64,000 nucleotides of DNA from Bacillota bacterium. Its GTDB lineage: Bacteria; Bacillota; Clostridia; Oscillospirales; Ruminococcaceae. Where the stretch lies: the NCBI GenBank assembly GCA_023415575.1, contig JAEZKF010000055.1, positions 1 to 64,000 on the forward strand, read 5' to 3'. The position numbers and the translations under genes were made by a program. Numbering within the stretch: position 1 is the stretch's first letter; each line of letters starts with the position of its first letter. Of this stretch, positions 50,947-59,470 are shown piece after piece. Under the pieces are notes generated by a model. It saw only the letters and a list, made by a program, of their open reading frames with translations, was not told the DNA's origin and made no database searches.

Positions 50947-51042
50947 ATCGCGCAAGACCACCTGGACTCCAAAAACTTCTACGCCTTTAACCCTGCCTTT
51001 GATAAACCGCGGGGCAACGTGCGGGGAACAACGAACAAGTAG
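50929..51042 (+). pseudogene. cotJC: cotJC 3' end, copy 2
   Basis: This second detached 37-codon CotJC C-terminus is identical in protein to copy 1 except for the penultimate residue (TTNK instead of TTKK). It has about eight silent or near-silent base changes, clustered at Tyr-Ala, Lys-Pro-Arg-Gly and the end. It is followed by the operon terminator, so it is probably the original host end of cotJC. Copies 1 and 2 are 199 bp apart. Confidence 0.88.
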
Positions 51043-51060
51043 AATCATTCGGTTTATAGA

Positions 51061-51100
51061 CAGCAAAAAACGAGGCCCAAAATGGTCTCGTTTTTTGCTG
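51061..51100 (+). terminator. Terminator of the cotJ operon
   Basis: CAGCAAAAAACGAG pairs with CTCGTTTTTTGCTG around a loop containing a CC/GG mini-stem. The T-run lies inside the 3' arm. It serves the plus strand and, symmetrically, the convergent lipoprotein gene. Confidence 0.85.
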
Positions 51101-51132
51101 CACTATAAGTAGTAGAGATAATGCCGTTTGAA

Positions 51133-51750
51133 CTATTCCTGTTTGCTGTACGCCTCAGGATAATCCTTGGTCAGGAAAACCTCGCCGGTTTGCGCGTCCT
51201 TGACGTGGATGACAACATGGGTCTTATCCTGCGCAGTGCCCGTAATCGCCTGATAGGTCAAAGCTCCCATCGAAATCCCGACCAATGCTACCGAATCCAC
51301 ACCCTGCTCAAAGCTTGAGCGATTTACCAGTACGGTGATTTCGGTCAAATCGTCGTTGCTTGCAATCGAATCAATCGATGTAAAGTTATCGGCAAACTGG
51401 GCGAACACCTGCTCGATGTCGGTCTTGTAGTTTTCGACTAAGCTCAGGTATTTTTCCTTGTTGAGCACCACGGTGTAGGAGCCGTCTTCATTCTTTTTGA
51501 TGTCCTCTGAACTTACATCCTCTAAATCAAGGTCGTACCCGTTCTCAAACAGATAGGAGGGCAGGGTAATGGTAATCTGCTCATCAGTAACAGCAATTCC
51601 CGGGGCAACGGAGGAACTCTCCTGCATGCTGCTTGACGGTGCCATAGAGCTGCTTGGCGCTTCAGATGGTGTATTTCGGTTTAGCAGATTACAGCCGCTA
51701 AAGCCGAGGATAACAACGGCACATAGAAAGATAGCGACAACTCGTTTCAT
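51133..51750 (-). CDS. Putative lipoprotein, Ser-rich linker
   Basis: This 205-residue protein has a lipoprotein signal (KRVVAIFLCAVVILGFSGC, lipobox GFSGC), a Ser/Pro/Met-rich linker (APSSSMAPSSSMQESSS) and a soluble domain of about 150 residues (ITITLPSYLFENGYDLDLEDVSSEDIKKNEDGSYTVVLNKEKY) with no family I can name. Its start codon is preceded by GAGGT. Predicted location is the outer membrane face. It converges on the cotJ operon. Confidence 0.78.
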   Translation of the reverse strand: MKRVVAIFLCAVVILGFSGCNLLNRNTPSEAPSSSMAPSSSMQESSSVAPGIAVTDEQITITLPSYLFENGYDLDLEDVSSEDIKKNEDGSYTVVLNKEKYLSLVENYKTDIEQVFAQFADNFTSIDSIASNDDLTEITVLVNRSSFEQGVDSVALVGISMGALTYQAITGTAQDKTHVVIHVKDAQTGEVFLTKDYPEAYSKQE

Positions 51751-51875
51751 TACAAACGACCTCGTTCTTTATAATATAGGTAGCGTATAAATTCGCCAAT
51801 GGAGATGTCGAACCTGTCTATATTCCAGTATGCCAATTAGGGCAAAAACATATTCCTGTGATAGGGGGATCGGCG

Positions 51876-52289
51876 TCAGGTTTTCTTGATAAAGTGGTTT
51901 TTGCATCTGGGACAGGTTATCTCAATCTTGCCCTTGCCTTTGGGCACGCGAAGCCGCTGCTTACAGGTGCTACAGGTGTAGTAGCGGTAGACCTTCCTGT
52001 CGGAGAACTCCCGCTTCTTTGCCGCAAACCAGTTCTTCACCTTGTTTCTTGCATTGAAGTACATGACGTTTTCCTTCGAGCGTTTTGCCACATTGCGCGA
52101 TAGGCTGCGAAACAGGGAAACACAAAAACAGACAAACCCGATTGCATATAGGATGTAGGTGTGAAAAAACAGGTCAGCTATCATAAAGACAAGCCCCGCG
52201 ATATTTAAATCGCGCGATAAAAGATCAACACCGTTTCTGCCATACATAAAGCGCTGCAGCCGGTAACGCAGCTGTGACAAAAAGCCCAT
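51876..52289 (-). CDS. Small membrane protein with C-terminal zinc ribbon
   Basis: This 137-residue protein has an N-terminal amphipathic region, two adjacent membrane helices (LNIAGLVFMIADLFFHTYILYAIGFVCFCVSLF), a basic helix and a C-terminal zinc ribbon with two CxxC pairs (YTCSTCKQRLRVPKGKGKIEITCPRCKNHF). GAGGAG is the SD. The layout, membrane anchor plus cytoplasmic zinc ribbon, is common in Clostridia hypothetical proteins. The zinc ribbon may bind RNA or protein. Function unknown. Confidence 0.8.
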   Translation of the reverse strand: MGFLSQLRYRLQRFMYGRNGVDLLSRDLNIAGLVFMIADLFFHTYILYAIGFVCFCVSLFRSLSRNVAKRSKENVMYFNARNKVKNWFAAKKREFSDRKVYRYYTCSTCKQRLRVPKGKGKIEITCPRCKNHFIKKT

Positions 52290-52517
52290 AGAACATACTC
52301 CTCTTGCTAATGCTATTACCTTAACTTTACTATAAAATTGTTAACGAAGCGCGGACTTCATGTAACAAGAATAAGAATAAAGCCAATCTAAAACCATACA
52401 ATTACAATGCTTGTTTACCCCTTGTCAAATTCGTTGAAATCTCAGGACAAAGAATACAATTTCTCGTCTTTGATTGTGGCAGTTCGTAGAAAAGAAGTAA
52501 CATAGTCCTATTAAGCA

Positions 52518-52546
52518 TTGCGATTAAGCCCAAAAGGGGATATACT
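52518..52546 (+). promoter_or_regulatory. Candidate promoter of the hexuronate operon
   Basis: TTGCGA (52518-52523), 17 bases, TATACT (52541-52546), giving a leader of about 225 bases before uxaB. The upstream part of this gap (52290-52517) is AT-rich with nothing assigned. Confidence 0.5.
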
Positions 52547-52636
52547 ATAACCTAGGGTAATATTCGATTGTAAATATATATCATTAGCTGTCGTTCGGGT
52601 GCTTTTTTGGCATTAGAAAGGCGGCTAAAAACCGTT

Positions 52637-52689
52637 GATTGCATTGAGGCAGGTAATGGCAGGGTTACTTGGTCTTAATTTCTGCAATC
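52637..52689 (+). promoter_or_regulatory. Stem-loop in the uxaB leader
   Basis: Outer arms GATTGCA (52637-52643) and TGCAATC (52683-52689) enclose an inner GTAA/TTAC stem. It lies midway between promoter and start codon, with no U-tract. It may be an RNA control element or a DNA operator for a GntR/LacI-type repressor. Confidence 0.4.
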
Positions 52690-52778
52690 GAAAGAGAGGT
52701 TATGCAACATAAGCTTGTGATTAGGCACAGTCAAACATGCATCCCGTTGTAAAACGGAAATCGATAGGAGAATTGAAT

Positions 52779-54263
52779 ATGCAAAGACTGAACTATCATG
52801 TTTTATCACAAACACACCCCAACGACTTTGTGCTGAAAAAAGCCCCGGTTCGTGTACTCCAGTTTGGAGAGGGGAACTTCCTGCGTGGTTTTGTGGACTA
52901 TTTTATTGATATGTTAAACGAGAAAGCGGGTTTTAACGGCAAGGTTGCTGTTGTACAACCTATCGCGAACGGTCTTTCTAACCTCATCAACGAGCAGGAA
53001 GGGCTGTACACGCTTTATCTGCGCGGTATAGAGAACGGCGAAAAGATCAATGCTCGCCGTGTTATCAGCTGCATCGACCATTGCTTAAACCCGTATTCCG
53101 ATTTTGATGCGTTTTTAAAGGAGGCACATAACCCCGATTTGCGGTTTATTGTCTCCAACACCACAGAGGCGGGTATCGTCTACAGCGACGACGACCAGTT
53201 TGACGACGTACCGCCCAATACCTTTCCGGCTAAGCTGACACGCCTATTGTTTGAGCGTTTTACCGCTTTTGAAGGTCGCTCAGATAAGGGCGTTATTGTG
53301 CTGTCCTGCGAGCTGATTGACAACAACGGCGCGCAGCTAAAACAGTGCGTCATGCGTTATGCCGAGCGCTGGCAGTTAGGCGATGCCTTTATGCAGTGGC
53401 TAAATGATGCCAACATCTTCTGCAGCACACTCGTAGACCGCATTGTCACCGGTTACCCCCGCGACGAGGTACAGTCGCTGTGGGAGGAAAACGGCTATGA
53501 AGACCAGCTCATTAACACCGCCGAGGTGTTCGGCTTCTGGGTTATCGAAGGGCCGGACAGCATCGGGGAGGAGCTTGCGTTTGCAAAGGCAGGACTGCCT
53601 GTCATTATTACAAACGACCACACCCCCTATAAAAAACGCAAGGTGCGCATCCTAAACGGCGCGCACACCTCTATGGTTCCCGCCGCTTTTCTTGCGGGTC
53701 AGGACATTGTGCGTGACTGCATGCACGATGATGTGATTGGTGCGTTTTTACATCGCGCTATGTTTGATGAAATCATCCCCACACTCACCCTGCCAAAGGA
53801 TGAGCTGGAGGGGTTTGCAAACTCGGTGATTGAGCGGTTTAAGAACCCCTATATCGATCACCGTCTGCTCTCTATTACACTCAATTCCTTCTCCAAGTGG
53901 CGTGCCCGCGTTATGCCGAGCGTTAAAGAGTACGCAGAGCGGTTTGGCAAGCTGCCCCGCCTGCTGACCTTCTCGTTTGCCGCCCTCATGCAGTTCTACA
54001 CCGGTGCGTTTGATGCACAGGGCAAATATATCGGCAAGCGCGGCGAAGAAACCTACGAGATACTCGACGACAAACAGGCTCTGGAGTTCTGTGCAGCGCA
54101 CTGTGCGGATACAGACCGTTATGTTGAGTCGCTGTGTGAAGCTACGGAGTTCTGGGGCGAAGACCTAAGCCTCATCCCCGGCTTTGCCCAGCAGGTAAAA
54201 GAGGACCTTGCGCTCATTCGCAGCAAGGGTATGAAGGCCGCTTTGCAAGCAGTGGTCGGCTGA
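52779..54263 (+). CDS. uxaB: Tagaturonate reductase (altronate oxidoreductase)
   Basis: This 494-residue member of the mannitol/altronate dehydrogenase family reduces D-tagaturonate to D-altronate with NADH in galacturonate catabolism. It has the N-terminal nucleotide site VRVLQFGEGNFLRGFVDYFIDMLN, NTTEAGIVY, and RIVTGYPRDEVQSLWEENGYEDQLINTAEVFGFWVIEG. The catalytic Lys/His-rich stretch HTPYKKRKVRILNGAHTSMVPAAFLAGQ follows. The SD AGGAGAA supports ATG 52779. It is first in uxaB-uxaA-uxaC-eda-kdgK. UxaA downstream favours altronate over fructuronate (UxuB) specificity. Confidence 0.93.
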   Translation: MQRLNYHVLSQTHPNDFVLKKAPVRVLQFGEGNFLRGFVDYFIDMLNEKAGFNGKVAVVQPIANGLSNLINEQEGLYTLYLRGIENGEKINARRVISCIDHCLNPYSDFDAFLKEAHNPDLRFIVSNTTEAGIVYSDDDQFDDVPPNTFPAKLTRLLFERFTAFEGRSDKGVIVLSCELIDNNGAQLKQCVMRYAERWQLGDAFMQWLNDANIFCSTLVDRIVTGYPRDEVQSLWEENGYEDQLINTAEVFGFWVIEGPDSIGEELAFAKAGLPVIITNDHTPYKKRKVRILNGAHTSMVPAAFLAGQDIVRDCMHDDVIGAFLHRAMFDEIIPTLTLPKDELEGFANSVIERFKNPYIDHRLLSITLNSFSKWRARVMPSVKEYAERFGKLPRLLTFSFAALMQFYTGAFDAQGKYIGKRGEETYEILDDKQALEFCAAHCADTDRYVESLCEATEFWGEDLSLIPGFAQQVKEDLALIRSKGMKAALQAVVG

Positions 54264-54287
54264 CGCACGCCTACAGGAGGATAATAA

Positions 54288-55769
54288 ATGGCACGTTATA
54301 TTAAGATAAATGGCGCGGATAACGTTGCCGTAGCGCTCGATGCCCTTGCAAAGGGCGAAAGCGTCACGGTAGGGGATACCTCCGTCGTTTTGGCAGAGGA
54401 CATTCCCGCAGGACACAAGTTTGCTTTGCGGCCGATTGCTAAAGGGGACAAGGTCATCAAGTATGGCTTTGCCATCGGCAACGCCCAGTCCGACATCCAG
54501 CCCGGCCAGTGGGTGCACACCCATAATGTAAAAACCGCGCTCGGTGATGTTTTGGAATACACCTATCAGCCCAATCTGGTTCCGCTTGCGCCCCGCAAGC
54601 CCCGCACCTTCAACGGCTACCGCCGCAAGGACGGGCAGGTCGGCGTGCGCAACGAGGTGTGGATTGTGCCCACCGTCGGATGTGTAAACTCCATTGCCGA
54701 CCAGCTAGCACGCAATGTCGCTGATTATGCCGAGGGGCGCGTGGATGGCGTTTTCAGCTTTCCGCATCCTTACGGCTGCTCCCAGATGGGCGATGATCAG
54801 GAGTACACCCAGAAAATCCTTGCCGGAATGGTTCGCCACCCCAACGCGGGCGCGGTACTCATTCTCGGGCTCGGCTGCGAGAACAACAACATCACCGAGT
54901 TTCGCAAGGTGCTCGGCGAGGTGGATGGCGAGCGGGTACGCTACCTTGAGTGTCAGGCAAGCGAGGATGAGTTTGCCGACGGCGAGGCAATTCTCCAAGA
55001 CCTTATTGACTATGCTGCCCGGTTTAAGCGCGAGCCGGTGGATGCTTCCGAGCTGATTGTCGGCCTTAAGTGCGGCGGATCGGACGGGCTTTCCGGCATT
55101 ACCGCAAACCCCCTTGTCGGACGCTTCTCCGACATTCTGGTAGCTAGCGGCGGAACTGCCATCCTGACCGAGGTGCCCGAGATGTTCGGCGCAGAAACCA
55201 TACTCATGAACCGCTGCCGCAGTGAGGCAGTGTTTGATAAAACCGTGCGCCTGATTAACGACTTTAAGGATTACTACAAGCGTCACAATCAGGTCATCTA
55301 TGAAAACCCCTCGCCCGGCAACAAGAAGGGCGGCATTACAACGCTCGAGGACAAATCTCTCGGCTGCATACAAAAGGGCGGCACCGCTGAGGTTACCGAT
55401 GTGCTCGGCTACGGCGAGCGCGCTGTCACTAAGGGCCTAAACCTCTTGCAGGGCCCCGGCAACGACCTTGTTGCGGCAACTGCACTGGTGGCATCGGGTG
55501 CTCATATCGTTTTGTTTACTACAGGGCGCGGCACACCCTTTGGTTCCCCTGTGCCCACCGTTAAGATTGCCTCAAACTCTGAGCTAGCAGCCAAAAAGCG
55601 CAGCTGGATTGACTTTAACGCAGGCGTGCTTGCGGAAGGTGCAGACTTTGATGAGGTTGGAGAGCAGTTCTTCGACTACATCCTTGAGGTTGCTTCCGGC
55701 AAGCAGGTTAAGGCAGAGCAAAACGGCTGCAGGGATTTTGCAATCTTTAAATCGGGTGTTACACTTTAA
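54288..55769 (+). CDS. uxaA: Altronate dehydratase
   Basis: This 493-residue enzyme dehydrates D-altronate to 2-keto-3-deoxygluconate. It has an N-terminal SAF domain (residues about 1-95: KINGADNVAVALDALAKGESV, ending QWVHTHNVKT) and a C-terminal catalytic domain (GYRRKDGQVGVRNEVWIVPTVGCVN, then GLGCENNNI, LKCGGSDGLSGITANPLVGRFSD and FTTGRGTPFGSPVPTVKIASN). The fused single-polypeptide form is the usual UxaA. GGAGGATAAT is the SD, and it begins 24 bases after uxaB. Confidence 0.96.
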   Translation: MARYIKINGADNVAVALDALAKGESVTVGDTSVVLAEDIPAGHKFALRPIAKGDKVIKYGFAIGNAQSDIQPGQWVHTHNVKTALGDVLEYTYQPNLVPLAPRKPRTFNGYRRKDGQVGVRNEVWIVPTVGCVNSIADQLARNVADYAEGRVDGVFSFPHPYGCSQMGDDQEYTQKILAGMVRHPNAGAVLILGLGCENNNITEFRKVLGEVDGERVRYLECQASEDEFADGEAILQDLIDYAARFKREPVDASELIVGLKCGGSDGLSGITANPLVGRFSDILVASGGTAILTEVPEMFGAETILMNRCRSEAVFDKTVRLINDFKDYYKRHNQVIYENPSPGNKKGGITTLEDKSLGCIQKGGTAEVTDVLGYGERAVTKGLNLLQGPGNDLVAATALVASGAHIVLFTTGRGTPFGSPVPTVKIASNSELAAKKRSWIDFNAGVLAEGADFDEVGEQFFDYILEVASGKQVKAEQNGCRDFAIFKSGVTL

Positions 55770-55816
55770 ACCGCTTTCGAGTAATACTTGCAAGACAAAG
55801 AAAGGCGCGTAATGAT

Positions 55817-57220
55817 ATGAAAACTTTTATGGATGAGGACTTTTTACTCCAGTCGCAGGCAGCGAAAACGCTGTTTCATAACTATGCAAAAAAGCTTCCC
55901 ATTATTGATTATCACTGTCACATCAACCCTGCGGAGATTGCCGCAGATAAAAAGTATAAAACCATCACCGAGGTATGGCTGGGCGGAGACCACTACAAGT
56001 GGCGCCTCATGCGCTCAAACGGCACGGACGAAACCTGTGTAACCGGCTCGGCAAGCGACTTTGATAAGTTCTATGCCTTTGCCGGCTCCCTTCAGCGCGC
56101 AGTGGGCCACCCCCTTTATCACTGGTCACACCTTGAGCTGCAGCGCTATTTCGGTATTACAGAACCCCTGACTGCCCAAAACGCTAAGGAGATTTTTGAC
56201 CGCTGCAACGAGGTGCTCGCCCGCCCCGATATGAGCGTGCGCGGCATCATCAAGCAGTCTAACGTTAAGGTTATCTGCACCACCGACGACCCCGCTGATA
56301 CGCTTGAGTATCATGAGGCGATTGCTGCAGATAAGGACTTCGATGTCAAGGTTCTGCCCGCAACCCGCCCCGATAAGGCGCTCAACGTGGAGAAGCCCGA
56401 CTTCCCGCAGTACATCGACAGGCTTTCTAAGGCTGTGGGCTATGCAATTCCTGACCTTGAGACCCTCAAGAAGGCCCTCAGTGACCGTCTAGCTTACTTT
56501 AAAGACCACGGCGCAACAGTGTCTGACCATGCTCTCGTTTCCTGCGTTTATCTGCCCATTAGCGATGAACAGGCGCAGGAGGTCTTTGCGGCTGCTCTTG
56601 CAGGAAAGACCATTACCCCCGAGCAGGAGGAAGGCTACAAGACAAACCTTCTGCTCTATCTCGGCCGCGAGTACTATCGCAACGGCTTTGTGATGCAGCT
56701 GCACTTTGGCTGCAAGCGCGATAACAACACCCGTATGTATGAGCGCCTTGGCCCCGATACGGGCTACGATGCAATCTACCAGAACACACGCTTGGATAAG
56801 CTTTCTGACTTCCTAAACGCACTCGAGCGCGACGGCTGCCTGCCCAAGACCATTCTGTATTCGCTCAACCCGCAGGACAACGAGGGCATTGTCTCCCTCA
56901 TCGGCTGCTTCCAGAGCGAGAGCGCAGGCAAGATTCAGCATGGCAGCGCATGGTGGTTTAATGACACCAAGGCGGGCATGGAGGCACAGCTCACCGCGCT
57001 TGCTCAAGGCGGCATCCTTGGCAATTTTGTCGGCATGCTGACCGACTCGCGCAGCTTCTTATCCTACACCCGTCATGAGTATTTCAGACGCATCCTGTGC
57101 AACTTCATCGGCAATCTGGTGGAAAACGGCGAGTATCCTAATGACATGGAGTATCTCGGCAAGCTCGTAGAGGATATCTGCTACTACAATGCCGCTCGCT
57201 ACTTTGGCTTTGGGTGCTAA
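55817..57220 (+). CDS. uxaC: Glucuronate (uronate) isomerase
   Basis: This 467-residue amidohydrolase-superfamily enzyme interconverts D-glucuronate/D-fructuronate and D-galacturonate/D-tagaturonate. It has IIDYHCHINPAEIA near the N-terminus (metal-binding HxH), the family insertion WLGGDHYKWRLMRSNGTDE, VKVICTTDDPADTLEYH, and WWFNDTKAGMEAQL with FVGMLTDSRSFLSYTRHEYFRRILC. Length is standard. Third in the operon, supplying tagaturonate for UxaB. Confidence 0.97.
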   Translation: MKTFMDEDFLLQSQAAKTLFHNYAKKLPIIDYHCHINPAEIAADKKYKTITEVWLGGDHYKWRLMRSNGTDETCVTGSASDFDKFYAFAGSLQRAVGHPLYHWSHLELQRYFGITEPLTAQNAKEIFDRCNEVLARPDMSVRGIIKQSNVKVICTTDDPADTLEYHEAIAADKDFDVKVLPATRPDKALNVEKPDFPQYIDRLSKAVGYAIPDLETLKKALSDRLAYFKDHGATVSDHALVSCVYLPISDEQAQEVFAAALAGKTITPEQEEGYKTNLLLYLGREYYRNGFVMQLHFGCKRDNNTRMYERLGPDTGYDAIYQNTRLDKLSDFLNALERDGCLPKTILYSLNPQDNEGIVSLIGCFQSESAGKIQHGSAWWFNDTKAGMEAQLTALAQGGILGNFVGMLTDSRSFLSYTRHEYFRRILCNFIGNLVENGEYPNDMEYLGKLVEDICYYNAARYFGFGC

Positions 57221-57326
57221 TTCCGTGTAAAAGCTAGAACAGCGAAGCCTTTACTGCAATTGATTATCCACTGACTGGTACAATAGATTTATGGCTTATA
57301 CAAACAGCCGGAAAGGTCTGATTTGA

Positions 57327-58289
57327 GTGAACAGCATTATTAACAACGTTGCCGCTATCGGCATTGTTCCCGTAATAAAGATTAACGACCCAAAGGATGC
57401 AGTACCGCTTGCAAGAGCCCTGTATAACGGCGGACTTCCCGCTGCAGAGGTCACCTTCCGCACGGCCTGCGCCAAAGAGGCAATTTCCCTTATTGCAAAA
57501 GAGCTGCCCGATATGCTGGTAGGTGCAGGCACCGTTCTTACCCCGCAGCAGGCGGATGACGCCGTAGAGGCAGGCGCAAAGTTTATTGTAAGCCCCGGCC
57601 TTAATCCCACCGTGGTACGCCACTGTGTAGAAAAGGGGATTCCCATCATCCCGGGTTGCTCCAACCCCAGCGACATCGAGCAGGCGCTCGAGCTTGGCCT
57701 TGATGTAATCAAATTCTTCCCCGCAGAGCAGGCGGGCGGTATTAACATGATTAAGGCCCTGGCTGCTCCTTACACAAACGTTAAGTTTATGCCCACCGGC
57801 GGAATCAGTCCGAAGAACCTGCTTGACTATCTCTCCTTCCCCAGAGTGCTTGCCTGCGGCGGCAGCTGGATGGTCAAGGAGGACCTGATTAACGAAGGCC
57901 GCTTTGACGAAATCACCCGTCTTGCCAAAGAGGCTGTTATGACAATGCTCGGCTTTGAGCTCGCCCATATCGGCATTAACCCCGAGCCCGGTGATGATGT
58001 CGAGGCCATTGCAGGCCGGTTTGAGGCCCTGTTCGGCTTTGATAAGAAGTCCGGCGCAAGCTCCGTGTTTGCGGGCAGTGCCGTAGAGGTTATGAAGACC
58101 CCGTATCTGGGCAGGAAGGGCCATATTGCCATCCGCACCAACAGCATTGAGCGCGCCGTAAACTACCTCAAGTTTATGGGCACTGAGTTCAATGAGGAAA
58201 GCGCAAAGTACAACGCAAAGGGCGCCCTTGCTGCAATCTACCTCAAAGAGGAAATCGGCGGTTTTGCAGTGCACCTACTTCAGAAATAA
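57327..58289 (+). CDS. eda: KDPG/KHG aldolase fused to a C-terminal VOC-like domain
   Basis: This 320-residue protein has two parts. Residues about 1-212 are a class I KDPG aldolase: VPVIKINDPKDAVPLARALYNGGLPAAEVTFRT, GAGTVLTPQQADDAVEAGAKFIVSPG, the Schiff-base lysine in LDVIKFFPAEQAGG, and FMPTGGISPKNL. Residues about 225-320 form an extra domain (GHIAIRTNSIERAVNYLKFMG, then GALAAIYLKEEIGGFAVHLL) that reads like half of a glyoxalase/VOC fold. The start is GTG 57327 with GGAAAGG. It splits 2-keto-3-deoxy-6-phosphogluconate to pyruvate and glyceraldehyde-3-phosphate. The added domain is not needed for catalysis and may be regulatory. Confidence 0.9.
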   Translation: MNSIINNVAAIGIVPVIKINDPKDAVPLARALYNGGLPAAEVTFRTACAKEAISLIAKELPDMLVGAGTVLTPQQADDAVEAGAKFIVSPGLNPTVVRHCVEKGIPIIPGCSNPSDIEQALELGLDVIKFFPAEQAGGINMIKALAAPYTNVKFMPTGGISPKNLLDYLSFPRVLACGGSWMVKEDLINEGRFDEITRLAKEAVMTMLGFELAHIGINPEPGDDVEAIAGRFEALFGFDKKSGASSVFAGSAVEVMKTPYLGRKGHIAIRTNSIERAVNYLKFMGTEFNEESAKYNAKGALAAIYLKEEIGGFAVHLLQK

Positions 58290-58348
58290 TCTCATACATC
58301 ATCAATTGACTTTATCACCACTCTGATATCAGATAGGAGAATATCGAT

Positions 58349-59371
58349 ATGGCTAAAATTGTTACATTCGGCGAGATTATGCTCCGCCTTGCCCCCGAGG
58401 GATATTATCGTTTTGTTCAGGTAGATAAGCTGGGCGCCACCTTTGGCGGCGGCGAGGCTAACGTTGCGGTTTCGCTTGCAAACTTCGGTCTGGATGCCGC
58501 GTTTGTCACAAAGCTGCCCAAGCACGAAATCGGTCAGGCGGCTGTAAACTCCCTGCGCAAGTACGGCGTAGACACCTCGATGATTACCCGCGGCGGTTCG
58601 CGCGTCGGTATCTATTATCTTGAAAAGGGTGCAAGCCAGCGCCCCTCCAAGGTTATCTATGACCGTGCAGGCTCGGCCATTGCAACCGCTACGATGGAGG
58701 ATTTTGATTGGGACAAGATCTTTGAGGACTGCACATGGTTCCACTTTACCGGAATTACCCCCGCGCTGGGTCAGAACGTCGCAGACATCTGCCTTGCCGC
58801 GTGCAAAAAGGCAAAGGAAAAGGGCATTACCGTAAGCTGTGACCTCAACTTCCGCAAGAACCTCTGGACCAGTGAGCAGGCTGGCAAGACCATGGGCGAG
58901 CTCATGCCCTATGTTGACGTTTGCATCGCAAACGAAGAGGATGCTGATAAGGTATTCGGCATCAAGGCAGAGGGCACCGATGTCGAAGGCGGAAAGCTCA
59001 ACCACGAGGGCTATAAGAGTGTTGCTAACGGTCTTGCAACCCGCTTTGGATGCAAGTATGTTGCCATCACCCTTAGAACCAGCATCTCCGCAAACGACAA
59101 CAACTGGGCGGCTATGCTGTATGACGGCAAGGATTATTGCTTCTCCAAGAGCTACCCGATTCACATCGTAGACCGTGTCGGCGGCGGAGACAGCTTTGGC
59201 GGCGGTTTGATTTATGCGTTGTCTCAGGGTTACTCCTCTCAGGATGCCATTGAGTTTGCAACGGCAGCGTCCTGCCTCAAGCACTCTATTGAGACCGACT
59301 TTAACCATGTATCGGTCGCGGAAGTCTTGGCTCTTACTGGCGGCGACGGCACCGGCCGCGTACAGAGATAA
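58349..59371 (+). CDS. kdgK: 2-keto-3-deoxygluconate kinase (PfkB family)
   Basis: This 340-residue ribokinase-family enzyme has KIVTFGEIMLRLAPEGYYRFVQVDKLGATFGGGEANVAVSLANFGL at the N-terminus and the PfkB signature with catalytic Asp in VDRVGGGDSFGGGLIYAL. Position after the aldolase gene and the substrate made by UxaA identify it as KDG kinase. AGGAGAA is the SD. It is the last gene of the operon; a terminator follows. Confidence 0.94.
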   Translation: MAKIVTFGEIMLRLAPEGYYRFVQVDKLGATFGGGEANVAVSLANFGLDAAFVTKLPKHEIGQAAVNSLRKYGVDTSMITRGGSRVGIYYLEKGASQRPSKVIYDRAGSAIATATMEDFDWDKIFEDCTWFHFTGITPALGQNVADICLAACKKAKEKGITVSCDLNFRKNLWTSEQAGKTMGELMPYVDVCIANEEDADKVFGIKAEGTDVEGGKLNHEGYKSVANGLATRFGCKYVAITLRTSISANDNNWAAMLYDGKDYCFSKSYPIHIVDRVGGGDSFGGGLIYALSQGYSSQDAIEFATAASCLKHSIETDFNHVSVAEVLALTGGDGTGRVQR

Positions 59372-59397
59372 TCATTTCGTCTTTATATGAAGCAGTT

Positions 59398-59430
59398 AAG
59401 GGAGACTGTATCTCATACAGTCTCCCTTTT
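59398..59430 (+). terminator. Terminator of the hexuronate operon
   Basis: AAGGGAGACTGTA and TACAGTCTCCCTT around a 5-base loop, followed by TTG. The symmetrical A/T ends could also serve the convergent minus-strand genes. Confidence 0.88.
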
Positions 59431-59470
59431 GCATCGCAGCTTGAATAAGAACGGTTTTGATTTGAATATC

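Larger units (their letters stand above)
50725..51042 (+). repeat. Direct repeat of about 118 bp containing the cotJC 3' end
   Basis: Unit 1 is 50725-50843 and unit 2 is 50924-51042, with a 199-bp offset. The two are over 90% alike by eye. The intervening 80 bases (50844-50923) have no ORF or recognisable similarity. Confidence 0.85.

Noticed and set aside
50912..51112. 66-codon ORF across cotJC copy 2
   Set aside because: It is an out-of-frame shadow; the frame from 50929 encodes the genuine CotJC tail.
57264..59308. Two 330-codon minus-strand ORFs opposite the aldolase and kdgK
   Set aside because: Shadows of conserved enzymes on the plus strand; no SD or known domains.
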